This document shows positions 1 through 8,327 of a stretch of DNA of 33,777 bases, piece after piece. The notes beneath the pieces were generated by a model. That model had not been told where the DNA came from and made no database searches. It saw nothing but the letters and a program-made list of their open reading frames with translations. Position 1 is the stretch's first letter; every line of letters begins with the position of its first letter. Source of the DNA: Spirochaetales bacterium (GTDB lineage Bacteria > Spirochaetota > Spirochaetia > Treponematales > Treponemataceae); assembly GCA_016929605.1 (NCBI GenBank), contig JAFGIM010000058.1:1-33777 (forward strand). Reading direction: 5' to 3'. A program made the translations under genes and the position numbers.

Positions 1-1737
1 CTCGTCCTGTCCTACCACTCGTTTTCGTAACACTTCTTCAAGCTGCAGGTACTTTTGGATTTCTCCGGCAAGCATCTTGGCAACGGGAATGCCGGTCCAG
101 ACAGACACGATTCTGGCAATATCTTCCTCCGAGACCTCTTCCCGCAAAAGTTGGGTTACCCCCTCGTGTCCTTCGCTTGACTTTTCGCTTAAAGCTGCAA
201 TCTTGCGCTCAAGTTCGGGGATTCTTCCATATTTGATTTCTGCGGCCTTTGTAAGGTTTCCATCGCGCGTAAAGCGAATTTCCTCGGTTCTTAGATGTTC
301 CAGCTCTTCTTTAAAACGGCGTGACTCGTCAATGCGGTCTTTCTCGTTATTCCACTGAACCTTCATTGCGTCGCGAACAGAAGATAACTCGGCAAGTTCC
401 TTTTCCAGCTTAGCAAGGCGTTCTACGGAGGCAGTATCCCGCTCTTTGGAAAGAGACACCTTTTCAATATTGTATTGAAGAATCTTGCGCTCCACCTTGT
501 CGAGCTCTGTGGGCTGACTCTCAATTTCCATCTTGAGCCGACTTGCCGCCTCATCAACCAGATCAATTGCCTTATCCGGCAAGAAACGACTCGTTATATA
601 ACGATCGGACAGGGTTGCCGCAGCAACAAGGGCGTCATCGCGAATGCGTACCCCATGATGAACCTCATACTTTTCCTGAAGTCCCCGTAATATGGAAATG
701 GTATCTTCAATGCTTGGTTCGGGACAATACACCTGCTGAAAACGCCGTTCAAGAGCCGCGTCTTTTTCGATGTATTTGCGATATTCGTTTAATGTGGTGG
801 CCCCAATGGCTCTAAGCTCTCCGCGGGCAAGCGCTGGCTTGAGCAAATTTGAGGCATCCATTGATCCCTCGCTTGCGCCAGCCCCCACAAGGGTATGAAG
901 CTCATCGATAAACAGGATTATTGAACCTTCCGCTTTTTGAACCTCGTGAATAACGGCTTTAAGCCGCTCTTCGAATTCACCGCGAAATTTTGCTCCGGCA
1001 ACCAGGGCACCCAAATCAAGGGAGAGCAGCTTTTTTCCCTTAAGGCTGTCAGGAACATCCCCGGAAACAATACGCCGGGCAAGGCCTTCAACAATGGCGG
1101 TTTTTCCAACACCAGGCTCACCGATTAAAACCGGGTTATTCTTGGTTCTACGAGAAAGAACCTGCATAACCCGCCTGATTTCTTCATCCCTGCCGATAAC
1201 TGGATCAATCTTCTCCTGACGTGCAAGTGCAGTTAAATCCCGGCAATATTTCTCCAGACTCTGAAAGGTCGCTTCGGGATCCTCTGTGGTTATCCGTTGA
1301 TTCCCCCGGACCTCTTTTAACGCGGACAAAAGGGCAGAACGGGTAATACCCTTTTCTTGTAAAAATTTGCCAGCTTGATCCTCAGAGGCCGCAATGGATA
1401 ATAAAAGATGCTCGGTTGATACGTATTCGTCTTTTAGAGATGAGGCCTCTTGTTCTGCCTTGGCAAGAACTTTGGAAGCCTGAGATGAAAAATGGACCTG
1501 GGCGGCCTCTCCACTTACCCGAGGAAGCCGATCAAGCCGGTCAGAAAGTTCTTTAAGCAGAGCGCTCGCCGAGATACCAATTCTTTCTACCAGGGGCGGT
1601 ACAATGCCACCTTCTTGAGAAAGAAGTGCGAATAACAGATGGTCGGTTTCTATCTGCGCATGATCGCGCCGTTGAGCGATCGAAGATGCTTCCCCGATCG
1701 CCTCACGTGTTTTAATGGTGCATGTATCGAGATTCAT
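1..1737 (-). CDS. clpB: ATP-dependent disaggregase ClpB (3' end cut by window edge)
   Basis: ClpB is a cytoplasmic AAA+ ring that pulls apart protein aggregates together with DnaK. The visible 579 residues start [18 protein letters not shown] and show, in order, the double Clp N-domain (about 1-145), the first ATPase domain with Walker A GEPGVGKT near residue 206 and a Walker B ending [12 protein letters not shown] near 275, the charged coiled-coil middle domain (about 400-530) that separates ClpB from ClpA/ClpC, and the start of the second ATPase domain ([10 protein letters not shown], then VVGQDE at the edge). The second Walker A and the C-terminal domain lie outside the window. The usual family length is about 860 residues. 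The gene is the last visible member of the minus-strand run that starts at 8052. I saw no CIRCE-type inverted repeat in front of it, and no strong ribosome binding site. Confidence 0.97.
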   Translation of the reverse strand, partial: MNLDTCTIKTREAIGEASSIAQRRDHAQIETDHLLFALLSQEGGIVPPLVERIGISASALLKELSDRLDRLPRVSGEAAQVHFSSQASKVLAKAEQEASSLKDEYVSTEHLLLSIAASEDQAGKFLQEKGITRSALLSALKEVRGNQRITTEDPEATFQSLEKYCRDLTALARQEKIDPVIGRDEEIRRVMQVLSRRTKNNPVLIGEPGVGKTAIVEGLARRIVSGDVPDSLKGKKLLSLDLGALVAGAKFRGEFEERLKAVIHEVQKAEGSIILFIDELHTLVGAGASEGSMDASNLLKPALARGELRAIGATTLNEYRKYIEKDAALERRFQQVYCPEPSIEDTISILRGLQEKYEVHHGVRIRDDALVAAATLSDRYITSRFLPDKAIDLVDEAASRLKMEIESQPTELDKVERKILQYNIEKVSLSKERDTASVERLAKLEKELAELSSVRDAMKVQWNNEKDRIDESRRFKEELEHLRTEEIRFTRDGNLTKAAEIKYGRIPELERKIAALSEKSSEGHEGVTQLLREEVSEEDIARIVSVWTGIPVAKMLAGEIQKYLQLEEVLRKRVVGQDE

Positions 1738-1795
1738 GTGATAAATATACTCACAAGGAGCTCATCCGTCCATGATTCTCTACATCTACAGACGC

Positions 1796-1999
1796 TTAAA
1801 AAGAAGGGAGTTTTTCGGAATCCTTGTCCTTGGGAAAGTTTTTATCGATATATTCAAGACATTGAATGGCAACAACCTGCGCATGTTCATACCATATTCG
1901 ATATAACTCATTATCGATTACATTAGGATACGGCGCCCCCTGAACGTCAGACACCAGTTGCTTGAGTATGTGATATCCTTCCTTATCAATTTTTTTCAT
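1796..1999 (-). CDS. Small conserved-looking hypothetical protein, 67 aa
   Basis: I do not recognise a family. The 67 residues are soluble, aromatic- and charge-rich (KKIDKEGYHILKQLVSDVQ at the N-terminus), with no signal peptide or membrane segment. It is supported as a real gene by a strong ribosome binding site (AGGAGG, 9 nt before the ATG) and by its place in the run, 33 nt after the M16 peptidase and 58 nt before clpB. The context next to a peptidase and a disaggregase allows a guess at a role in protein quality control, but nothing in the sequence shows it. Confidence 0.7.
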   Translation of the reverse strand: MKKIDKEGYHILKQLVSDVQGAPYPNVIDNELYRIWYEHAQVVAIQCLEYIDKNFPKDKDSEKLPSF

Positions 2000-2032
2000 G
2001 ATGTGTCGCCTCCTGTAGTGCTTCCAGATGAA

Positions 2033-5000
2033 TTATATAGTCATTTTAGCCACTTTGCCAGCAAAACGATCGTTTTCACCGTCTTTAAGCATCTTTTCCC
2101 CCGCAAAAACAGCCTGGCAAACCGAAGGCCATGAGTCAAGAAGCCTGGTTGCGCAGGCAGAAAGCTCAGCGGGGGTAACCGCAAGAATTCCGGCTATCTT
2201 TGTTTTTCTCGCTTCATCGGTAATTCCATAGAGAAGACGGATAAAAGCAGTAAAGCCCTTGTCCGAAGGGGAGCGAGGCTGAATTTCCCGGCTATAGGCT
2301 CCGGTAACGATCCGGTCCAGGGCCTTTGACTCGATGGGGTGTAAAGATGCTTCTTCAAGTGCTTCCTTAAAAACCGCCAGGGATGCAAGGGGTTGAGGAT
2401 CGCGATAGGTTGCCATGACGAACAAATCCTCCAGAGAATCCGGATAGGAAAAAGCTCCGTAAGCACCTCCAGTGGTCCGGATACGCTCCCATAGCGGTCC
2501 ACTGGAAAGCCAATGCCCTAAAACAATCTCTACCGGATGATCGGGGTGTGTATAGGGAACTGACGGAAGAACCGCGGCTGCAAAGCCCACCTGCAAGGGA
2601 GAACTGATTAAAAGGCGGAAACTGCCGGAAAACTCAGGCTCGATACAGCAATAAAGCTCACTGGCCCGTTTTTGATCCGGGGTATACGGAGCGGGCCCGT
2701 CATAGCCTTCTAGATGTGGAGATAACTGAGCCTGAAGGGAAGCCATACTCGTCGCTTCGGCGGTGGCATTTACCACAATCCCGGACGATCGTAATTGCTG
2801 TGCAATGGAAGTCAATCGCTCAGCCAAAGAAACAAGAGCCTTTGTATCCTTAGCTTGCGCGCACAGTTCCCGTATAAACCGGAGCTGCGTCAATCCATTC
2901 CATATTTCGTCAACAGCCTTGGTTCGACTGGCAAAGGCTGCAGCCCGAGAGACGGCATATTGATTACCCGCAGGAGCAAGAGAAGATTCAAGATCGTTTC
3001 GGTATTCATTCAGTAAATCAAGAAGCCGTTTTGTATCGGAAAAATCAGCTTTTTCAAAAAAGCGGAACATAAGAGAAATCGCTTCGGAAGACAGTTCCTC
3101 AAGAGCCTTCATCCGGATCATTAAAAAGTCCCTGCCTCCCTTTACAAACTCAAGGGATTGCGGGACCTGATAGCCGCTAACCATCTGACTTGAAAAAAGC
3201 ATAGCTCCAAGAGATGCGGTATAGCGGGCCGTTAACAAAGAAGCCTCCACCCATGAAAGACCATCAACAGCCATGCTGGTAAGAACGGCCGAGAAAAAAG
3301 GAAGAAGGGGATAATCTGATGTTTTAATAACGTCAATCGGCACTGCAAGATCCACATAGATAATCTTGTTTACCGGCTGTTCATGCAAGACAATCGGAAC
3401 CTGTCCACAGGTAGTTATTCGTGATGGAATTGAATCAGCTACAGGAGGTAAATCCGAACGTCTCAGATGAGGAATAAGCGCAAGTTGCTCCTCGCTGTCC
3501 GCTTCGCGCTGACGGGCAAATAAGTCTTCCTGACGAGAGAGAAACGCCTGTTCCTCTTCCCCGGAAAGAGTGGATTCAAAAAGCTTGACTCGTGCATCTA
3601 CGCGCTCATCCATGCGGGCAATCCATTGTGAATCAGGGTAAACCACTACACGAGCGCGGCGAGGATTATCAAGAAGGAAGCGGCGAACAAGAGATTGAAT
3701 ATAGTCGCTCTTGTTGGCAAGCCTTGTCTTAACTTCTTCGAATGCAGGAATTACGCGAAGGGTCTCATAAGGGCCGACTCCGTGAATCCAACCGCGTAAT
3801 GATCGGCGCATCAGCGTGAGCGAAAAAGGCCCACCTGAACGCCTGACTTCCCTATTGGAAAAATCAATGGATCGTACCGCGCTCTCCAGTTCTTCTGAGC
3901 TCACACCATGTGCCGCAATGTCGCCCAGGGTATCTAATACAAGTTGTTCAAAGGCAGGCACATCATCTTTTGCCATACCCCTAAGTCCAACACTAAAACA
4001 GAGGTGAAGAACCTCGGTCTCAATACCGCTTGAAGGGGCAACATCCTCTCCAAGAGCGGATTCAAGTAAAACCCGATTCAGGGGGGACCCGTCATGGCCC
4101 AGCAATATTTCAGTAAGAAGGTTTGCTTCCATGTACGTAACCACATCGGTTACCGCAGGTAAAAGCCAATTAAGTTGCGCAGTTACCAAAGAAAGATCTT
4201 GGCCATCTCCTGAGGGCGCAGGCACAACAAATTCCTTTGGCCAGTCGGTATCAGAAGAAGGAGAAACCAGAGCAGGAGCAGGGGCTGAGGTAAAATGGCA
4301 GAGAAACTCTTCCTGCAAAAGAGCAAGTTGTCTTTCGGTCGGAATATTTCCCGAAAGAAACACCTTACAGTTTACCGGATGATAGTAGGTTCGATGAAAA
4401 TCCCTGAACTGCTTCCACGTCAAAGCGGGAATATCGGCAGGATCACCCCCAGAGTCATGGGCATAGATGGTTGACCCAAGAATTGACTTTAAGGACCAGT
4501 CTGCAGCTATTGTATCAAACGATGAATAGTTACCTTTCATCTCGTTAAACACTACGCCCTGAATTGAAACAGAGCCATCGCTCGCCTTTTCAAAACGATG
4601 ACCTTCCTGACGGAATATCCACTCATCGAGCAGGGGAAAAAAAACCGCATCCCCATATACTCGCATCAGATTAAAATAATCGGCCTCGACCATGGAGCTT
4701 GCCGGATACACTGTCTTATCAGGAAAGGTCATTGCATTCAAAAAGGTTTTTACACTTTGCTTTGCCAATACCAAAAACGGGTCTTTGAGCGGATAACGGC
4801 GAGAACCACAAAGGACTGAATGTTCAAGAATATGTGCTACCCCGGTAGAATCTTCCGGTGCCGTTATAAACGAATAAGAAAAAAGATTTTCTTCATCATC
4901 AGTTAGCAGATGGAAGACCTCAAGGCCTGTTACCTCATGTCGGGCATGGATACCAACACCCTTATACTCCGCCAATGGCTCTGAAGAAAGAATAACAAAT

Positions 5001-5050
5001 CCATGAAGGCGCTCTTGCGCCTTAAGCGCGTGCGAAAAGGCTTGTTGCAT
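2033..5050 (-). CDS. M16C-family zinc metallopeptidase (presequence-protease/PreP-like)
   Basis: This is a large insulinase-superfamily peptidase of about 1005 residues, the size of the fused, clam-shell M16C enzymes that digest short unfolded peptides. The inverted zinc motif HILEH lies near residue 73-77 and the third zinc ligand is probably the Glu in RQEGHRF about 75 residues later. The C-terminal half is the usual inactive M16 repeat. There is no signal peptide, so a cytoplasmic site is likely. Two starts are possible: ATG at 5050, two nt after the stop of the FliG-like gene, or an in-frame GTG at 5062 that overlaps that stop. I prefer the ATG because its position is typical of translational coupling, but neither start has a strong Shine-Dalgarno. 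The natural substrate cannot be told from sequence. Confidence 0.93.
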   Translation of the reverse strand: MQQAFSHALKAQERLHGFVILSSEPLAEYKGVGIHARHEVTGLEVFHLLTDDEENLFSYSFITAPEDSTGVAHILEHSVLCGSRRYPLKDPFLVLAKQSVKTFLNAMTFPDKTVYPASSMVEADYFNLMRVYGDAVFFPLLDEWIFRQEGHRFEKASDGSVSIQGVVFNEMKGNYSSFDTIAADWSLKSILGSTIYAHDSGGDPADIPALTWKQFRDFHRTYYHPVNCKVFLSGNIPTERQLALLQEEFLCHFTSAPAPALVSPSSDTDWPKEFVVPAPSGDGQDLSLVTAQLNWLLPAVTDVVTYMEANLLTEILLGHDGSPLNRVLLESALGEDVAPSSGIETEVLHLCFSVGLRGMAKDDVPAFEQLVLDTLGDIAAHGVSSEELESAVRSIDFSNREVRRSGGPFSLTLMRRSLRGWIHGVGPYETLRVIPAFEEVKTRLANKSDYIQSLVRRFLLDNPRRARVVVYPDSQWIARMDERVDARVKLFESTLSGEEEQAFLSRQEDLFARQREADSEEQLALIPHLRRSDLPPVADSIPSRITTCGQVPIVLHEQPVNKIIYVDLAVPIDVIKTSDYPLLPFFSAVLTSMAVDGLSWVEASLLTARYTASLGAMLFSSQMVSGYQVPQSLEFVKGGRDFLMIRMKALEELSSEAISLMFRFFEKADFSDTKRLLDLLNEYRNDLESSLAPAGNQYAVSRAAAFASRTKAVDEIWNGLTQLRFIRELCAQAKDTKALVSLAERLTSIAQQLRSSGIVVNATAEATSMASLQAQLSPHLEGYDGPAPYTPDQKRASELYCCIEPEFSGSFRLLISSPLQVGFAAAVLPSVPYTHPDHPVEIVLGHWLSSGPLWERIRTTGGAYGAFSYPDSLEDLFVMATYRDPQPLASLAVFKEALEEASLHPIESKALDRIVTGAYSREIQPRSPSDKGFTAFIRLLYGITDEARKTKIAGILAVTPAELSACATRLLDSWPSVCQAVFAGEKMLKDGENDRFAGKVAKMTI

Positions 5051-5052
5051 AG

Positions 5053-6219
5053 TTATACCCACTTATCGCGATCGTCGCGACCTGAAATAAATAATTTTCC
5101 CTCCTCCCACGCCTTACGCATAGAAAGGAAAAAAACGGATGTAGCTGTATCGGCTTCCTGCCGTGAAACAGGATGAATAATTTTCTCTTCTTCCAAAATC
5201 ATCGCACCGCGCGTCTTGGACACCGCAGAGAGAATTTTCGTGCGGATTTCCTCGCTCTTACCTGCAAGTATCAAGGCGATATCTCGTTCGCCAAGAGAGC
5301 GAAGGTGCTCCTGAAGGAATTTATCGTCGGCCCTTACGATGTCATCCAAGGTAAATAGTCTATCGCGTATATCCCTGGCCAAATCCTGATCGTTATGAGA
5401 GAGGGCATCAAGAATACTCCGCTCGCCCTTTCCATCCATACGTCGCAGAATTTCTGCCAGGGCAAAACGACCGTCAATTGAATCAGAAGAGGCTGTATCG
5501 ATCGTTTCAATTTTTTCGCGCATTGCCGCATCCACACGGGCAACTGTATCAGGAGCAATGCCAGTTAGTTTTGCCAAACGAATAATCGTTTCTTTTTTTT
5601 CACTGTCGCCCATCAGATTGATTACCTGAGCTGCTTTCTTGCTTTTCATCTGGGAAAGAACCAAGGCCTTTACAGCAGGCAACTCATCGGTAATAAGACG
5701 ATAGATGCGATCCTCGTCCACATCCTCAAGGTAGTCAAATGGTTTTCCCTGTATAAACGGGACAGCCTTATGCAAAAGCGAATCGGCCCGCTCTTCGCCA
5801 AAAGCCTGGGTTAATATTGACCGGGCTGTATCTATTCCGCCGGTGGGCTCCCGGGCTTTTCGCAATAAGGACTCAAATTCAGCCAGAACAACAGTCGCTT
5901 CATCGCTATCCACTCTGCGAATTGAGGCAAGCTCAAGGGCAACCCGCTCCGTTTGCTCAGGACTTAGCCGAGAGACAACCTTGGCCGCTTCATCAACACC
6001 AATTAAAATAAGGAATTTGGCAACCTTTCGATAGGGATTTTCCTTGCCATGACTATCCTGAGATGTAGCTACCTTGATAAGGCCCGGAAGCTCGACAGAA
6101 GATGGTTTTTTGCTTTTATCCTCACTGTCAATGCGCTTTCCATCATCTTTCGCTTGCTGGTCTGTTTTATTAGAAGCGCTCCGATAGGCACCAAGACGTT
6201 TATCGTTCAAATTCATCAT
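5053..6219 (-). CDS. fliG1: FliG paralogue (FliG1-like flagellar switch protein)
   Basis: The 388-residue protein follows the FliG layout: a hydrophilic N-terminal extension (1-60) not usual in FliG, then FliG N-domain (about 62-125, RKVAKFLILIGVDEAAKVV), middle domain (about 135-245) and C-terminal domain (about 250-385, ALAEILRRMD then LDDIV). Known spirochaetes carry two FliG proteins: FliG2 in the main motor operon and FliG1 at a separate locus; in Borrelia FliG1 is reported at one cell pole and needed for normal motility. This copy is not among flagellar genes and has degenerate signature sites: the middle-domain EHPQ motif reads ELPA at 179-182, and the hinge GG reads DG near 249-250. 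It sits 4 nt behind the phospholipase-like gene and overlaps or abuts the M16 peptidase. Start is ATG 6219 or the adjacent ATG 6216. Confidence 0.85.
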   Translation of the reverse strand: MMNLNDKRLGAYRSASNKTDQQAKDDGKRIDSEDKSKKPSSVELPGLIKVATSQDSHGKENPYRKVAKFLILIGVDEAAKVVSRLSPEQTERVALELASIRRVDSDEATVVLAEFESLLRKAREPTGGIDTARSILTQAFGEERADSLLHKAVPFIQGKPFDYLEDVDEDRIYRLITDELPAVKALVLSQMKSKKAAQVINLMGDSEKKETIIRLAKLTGIAPDTVARVDAAMREKIETIDTASSDSIDGRFALAEILRRMDGKGERSILDALSHNDQDLARDIRDRLFTLDDIVRADDKFLQEHLRSLGERDIALILAGKSEEIRTKILSAVSKTRGAMILEEEKIIHPVSRQEADTATSVFFLSMRKAWEEGKLFISGRDDRDKWV

Positions 6220-6223
6220 CGCA

Positions 6224-7282
6224 TCATATCAGCTCGCCATCGGTGCGGTCAACTGAACCACACGATTGAAGCCACTCTTGTCGGGTTCTTACCTCTTGCA
6301 ATAAAGCCGATTCAAGCGGAAAAGGACGGCGATGGGAGGCAACGGCAATACTGCCATCGGGGCGCGCAATGGAAAGACAATCATTTGATATCAAATCGCC
6401 AAGGGATTCGCATGAAGAGGTTCCATCCAAAACCGAAGCAAACAGCTCGAGCGCGATTCGGGCATTCGACATCCCCTTTTCAAAAAGCTCGGGAACGCTT
6501 TCCCTTCTTGACAAACCGGACACTGGATCAGGCCACGGTGAGGAAGTGAGATTGAGATAATCGATGGATGTATCAAGGGCCACCGGGAACAATAAGGCAA
6601 CCCCGGAAGCCCCACGCGAGGCATAGGCTGCAATAGATCGGGGAAGTTCATGAGACGGAGCATTTGTTCTTGAAGGGTCGGTTAAAGCATAAAAATAATA
6701 GGTGTCTGCAAAGGCATTTTGAATTCTCTCATCCAGGTCTGCATCAGTAGCACTCTGGTCCGGGTATGTTTCCCGTAAACAGCGGCTAATCAATGCCACA
6801 ATACAGTCAATCGCAGCGGGGTCGGCGTAAAACACCTTGCGGGCATTAAAATGGACAACAGGGTGTTGTTCATACAATTCATAGAGTAATACATCCAGGA
6901 TACGTTCAAAAAAAGCGTGATACAAAGCAGGAGATACACCGCGCAACACCTGGTTGTCCTGGTTTGTTCCCGACCATGAAGGCGTTCGGCACACAATATA
7001 GGGATGCAAGGCCTTGTCCAGGGCTTGATGAGTCAAAAATCCGGAAAACCAGGAAAGAAGGACAGGGTCTTGGGTATCTCTAAGCAGGCGGGCGCACGAG
7101 ACACAGAAATCCCCATAGCCCCTGCGATGCAAAAGCCGTGCATACGACAGTGCAAAGGGTTTGGTCCTCCGGCCATGGGCAAAAACATCCGGCCCCTGAC
7201 ACCCCAAGGCGAAGGCTGGATCTGGCGAAGCATCATTGCGTGAACGCCACCCTCCAAGGACATGACATATTTGGGAAGGCAT
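6224..7282 (-). CDS. Zinc-dependent phospholipase C-like protein
   Basis: The 352 residues match the zinc-dependent phospholipase C/S1-P1 nuclease-like family seen in many Firmicutes and spirochaetes. Candidate metal ligands are His7 (ICHVLGG), Asp32 (GCQGPDVF), His36 and the helix with His85, Asp89 and His93 (FLTHQALDKALHPYI). There is no signal peptide, so a cytoplasmic or membrane-facing location is likely and the substrate is unknown. The C-terminal half (about 180-352) has no motif I recognise. The ATG lies 5 nt after the response-regulator stop with only a weak Shine-Dalgarno, which suggests translational coupling. Other members of this family are annotated only by homology, so the lipase activity is inference. 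Confidence 0.8.
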   Translation of the reverse strand: MPSQICHVLGGWRSRNDASPDPAFALGCQGPDVFAHGRRTKPFALSYARLLHRRGYGDFCVSCARLLRDTQDPVLLSWFSGFLTHQALDKALHPYIVCRTPSWSGTNQDNQVLRGVSPALYHAFFERILDVLLYELYEQHPVVHFNARKVFYADPAAIDCIVALISRCLRETYPDQSATDADLDERIQNAFADTYYFYALTDPSRTNAPSHELPRSIAAYASRGASGVALLFPVALDTSIDYLNLTSSPWPDPVSGLSRRESVPELFEKGMSNARIALELFASVLDGTSSCESLGDLISNDCLSIARPDGSIAVASHRRPFPLESALLQEVRTRQEWLQSCGSVDRTDGELI

Positions 7283-7287
7283 ACTCG

Positions 7288-8052
7288 TTACTCGGAAACA
7301 GACAGCGGAATGACCAAAGCCGAAACCGCCTGGGAATCAGGATTTCTGACGCCAAGAATCATAAACTGGTTATCACAACTAGAAGGCTTTAACACAGTTG
7401 CAAGCCGATCATCGTTAGTAACCCGGGACAACAAGGATATCAACTGTTCCCGAATTGGTGCAAAAAAAGAGACATCAGTGGATGATCCGTCGCTAGTGTA
7501 TACAAGACCGGCATCTGCTTTCCATGTTATTGAATGAGTCAGTCCTGCGTCCATAAAATTCTTAAGAACTTCGCAATTGTCTGATAATATACGATAACGC
7601 TCTTCTGCAAGTTCAGCCCGCTTTTCAAGCTTGTATTTGTACAAGACGGTATCAAGCGTTGTTGCAAGGCTGTCCGGATTGATGGGTTTTAATAAGTATC
7701 CGGCATAGGATATTTCTTTTGCACGAGCGAGCAAGGCAAGATCGGGACTTGATACACAAAACACTACAGGCGTTGAGGAACTCTTGTTAATCTCCCGGGC
7801 TGCATCAATGCCGTCAACACCGCCACCTATAGCCATATCAAGAAGAATAACGTCCGGTAAAAACCGACGAGCGGCGGCAACAGCGGCCTGACCATTATCA
7901 ACGATAGCCACGACATCATAGCCAAGCCGAGTTATCATCCCCTGTAAATCCAGGGCGACAATAGTATCATCCTCGGCTATAAGAACCTTAGTCCTGGCAT
8001 CCGAGGAAAGATCAGGAATATCGCTTGTGTCACTCATAAACCGGTCACTCAC
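7288..8052 (-). CDS. Response regulator: receiver domain plus uncharacterised C-terminal domain
   Basis: Residues 21-135 form a CheY-like receiver with acidic residues Glu27, Asp28 and Asp29, phospho-acceptor Asp72 (VILLDMAIGG) and conserved Lys122 (YLLKPI), so it should accept phosphate. A short linking helix (about 130-155) leads into a C-terminal stretch (155-254) that resembles no DNA-binding or enzymatic output domain I know; it might be a divergent PAS-like sensor. No histidine kinase lies in the window. The gene opens the minus-strand run toward clpB and is divergent from the tRNA-Pro. The first in-frame start is GTG 8052; ATG 8037 (five codons in) is an alternative. Neither has a good ribosome binding site. 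Confidence 0.85.
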   Translation of the reverse strand: MSDRFMSDTSDIPDLSSDARTKVLIAEDDTIVALDLQGMITRLGYDVVAIVDNGQAAVAAARRFLPDVILLDMAIGGGVDGIDAAREINKSSSTPVVFCVSSPDLALLARAKEISYAGYLLKPINPDSLATTLDTVLYKYKLEKRAELAEERYRILSDNCEVLKNFMDAGLTHSITWKADAGLVYTSDGSSTDVSFFAPIREQLISLLSRVTNDDRLATVLKPSSCDNQFMILGVRNPDSQAVSALVIPLSVSE

Positions 8053-8060
8053 AGCTAAAG

Positions 8061-8088
8061 TCTATAGTGTTTTAGTCAATCCTTCAAG
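8061..8088 (-). promoter_or_regulatory. Possible promoter of the response-regulator operon
   Basis: On the minus strand CTTGAA (8083-8088) is followed after 16 nt by TATAGA (8061-8066), a fair sigma-70-type pair. It would start transcription only a few nt before the GTG at 8052, or about 15-20 nt before the ATG at 8037. A TTGACT lies between the two boxes but has no good partner -10. The call rests on consensus match only. Confidence 0.3.
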
Positions 8089-8113
8089 CCGGATTTCTCC
8101 GGACGAGGCTCTC

Positions 8114-8143
8114 TTGACACTCCCCCCCCCGTTATGGTATTTT
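8114..8143 (+). promoter_or_regulatory. Promoter of tRNA-Pro with a nine-C tract in its spacer
   Basis: A perfect -35 box TTGACA (8114-8119) is followed after 18 nt by TATTTT (8138-8143), 44 nt before the mature tRNA 5' end. Most of the spacer is a run of nine C residues (8122-8130). An alternative reading puts the -10 at TATGGT (8133-8138) with a 13-nt spacer, which is too short at the present tract length. Confidence 0.6.
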
Positions 8144-8186
8144 TTCCCTCGCCTTTCCTGCAGTCAATTCCGAGAGTGTCTTTAGT

Positions 8187-8260
8187 CGGGCAATAGCGCA
8201 GTTGGTTAGCGTACAAGTCTGGGGGACTTGGGGTCCCCGGTTCAAATCCGGGTTGCCCGA
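8187..8260 (+). tRNA. tRNA-Pro, anticodon GGG
   Basis: The cloverleaf folds by eye without mismatches. Acceptor stem CGGGCAA (8187-8193) pairs with TTGCCCG (8253-8259); D stem GCGC/GCGT with one G-U pair; anticodon stem CAAGT/ACTTG with loop CTGGGGG giving anticodon GGG at 8221-8223; five-nt variable loop; T stem CCCGG/CCGGG with loop TTCAAAT; discriminator A at 8260. It reads proline codons CCC and CCU. CCA is not encoded. The flanks extend the acceptor pairing by a further 11 bp (see findings). The gene stands alone between the response-regulator operon and the terminator of the smc operon. Confidence 0.96.
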
Positions 8261-8278
8261 CTAAAGACACTGGTTATT

Positions 8279-8306
8279 AAAAAAAAATGGCGGCTATTCG
8301 CCGCCA
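8279..8306 (-). terminator. Intrinsic terminator of the smc operon
   Basis: Read on the minus strand, a perfect 7-bp GC-rich stem (TGGCGGC/GCCGCCA, arms 8288-8294 and 8300-8306, 5-nt loop) is followed directly by an uninterrupted run of T residues. It begins about 20 nt after the stop codon of the metallophosphoesterase gene, the last gene of the run that starts with smc. There is no T run on the plus-strand side, so it should not stop tRNA-Pro transcription efficiently. Confidence 0.88.
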
Positions 8307-8327
8307 CATAAGCTTACCGATACTGTC

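Noticed and set aside
1738-1795. CIRCE or other heat-shock operator before clpB
   Set aside because: No TTAGCACTC-type inverted repeat is present in the short spacer.
8076-8270. Open frame of 64 codons antisense to tRNA-Pro
   Set aside because: It is the well-known spurious translation of the tRNA complement (GFEPGTP-type sequence) and overlaps the tRNA and its promoter.
8187-8310. Integration site (attB) with mobile element at the tRNA
   Set aside because: No integrase, no direct repeat of the tRNA 3' end and no foreign-looking genes are in the window.
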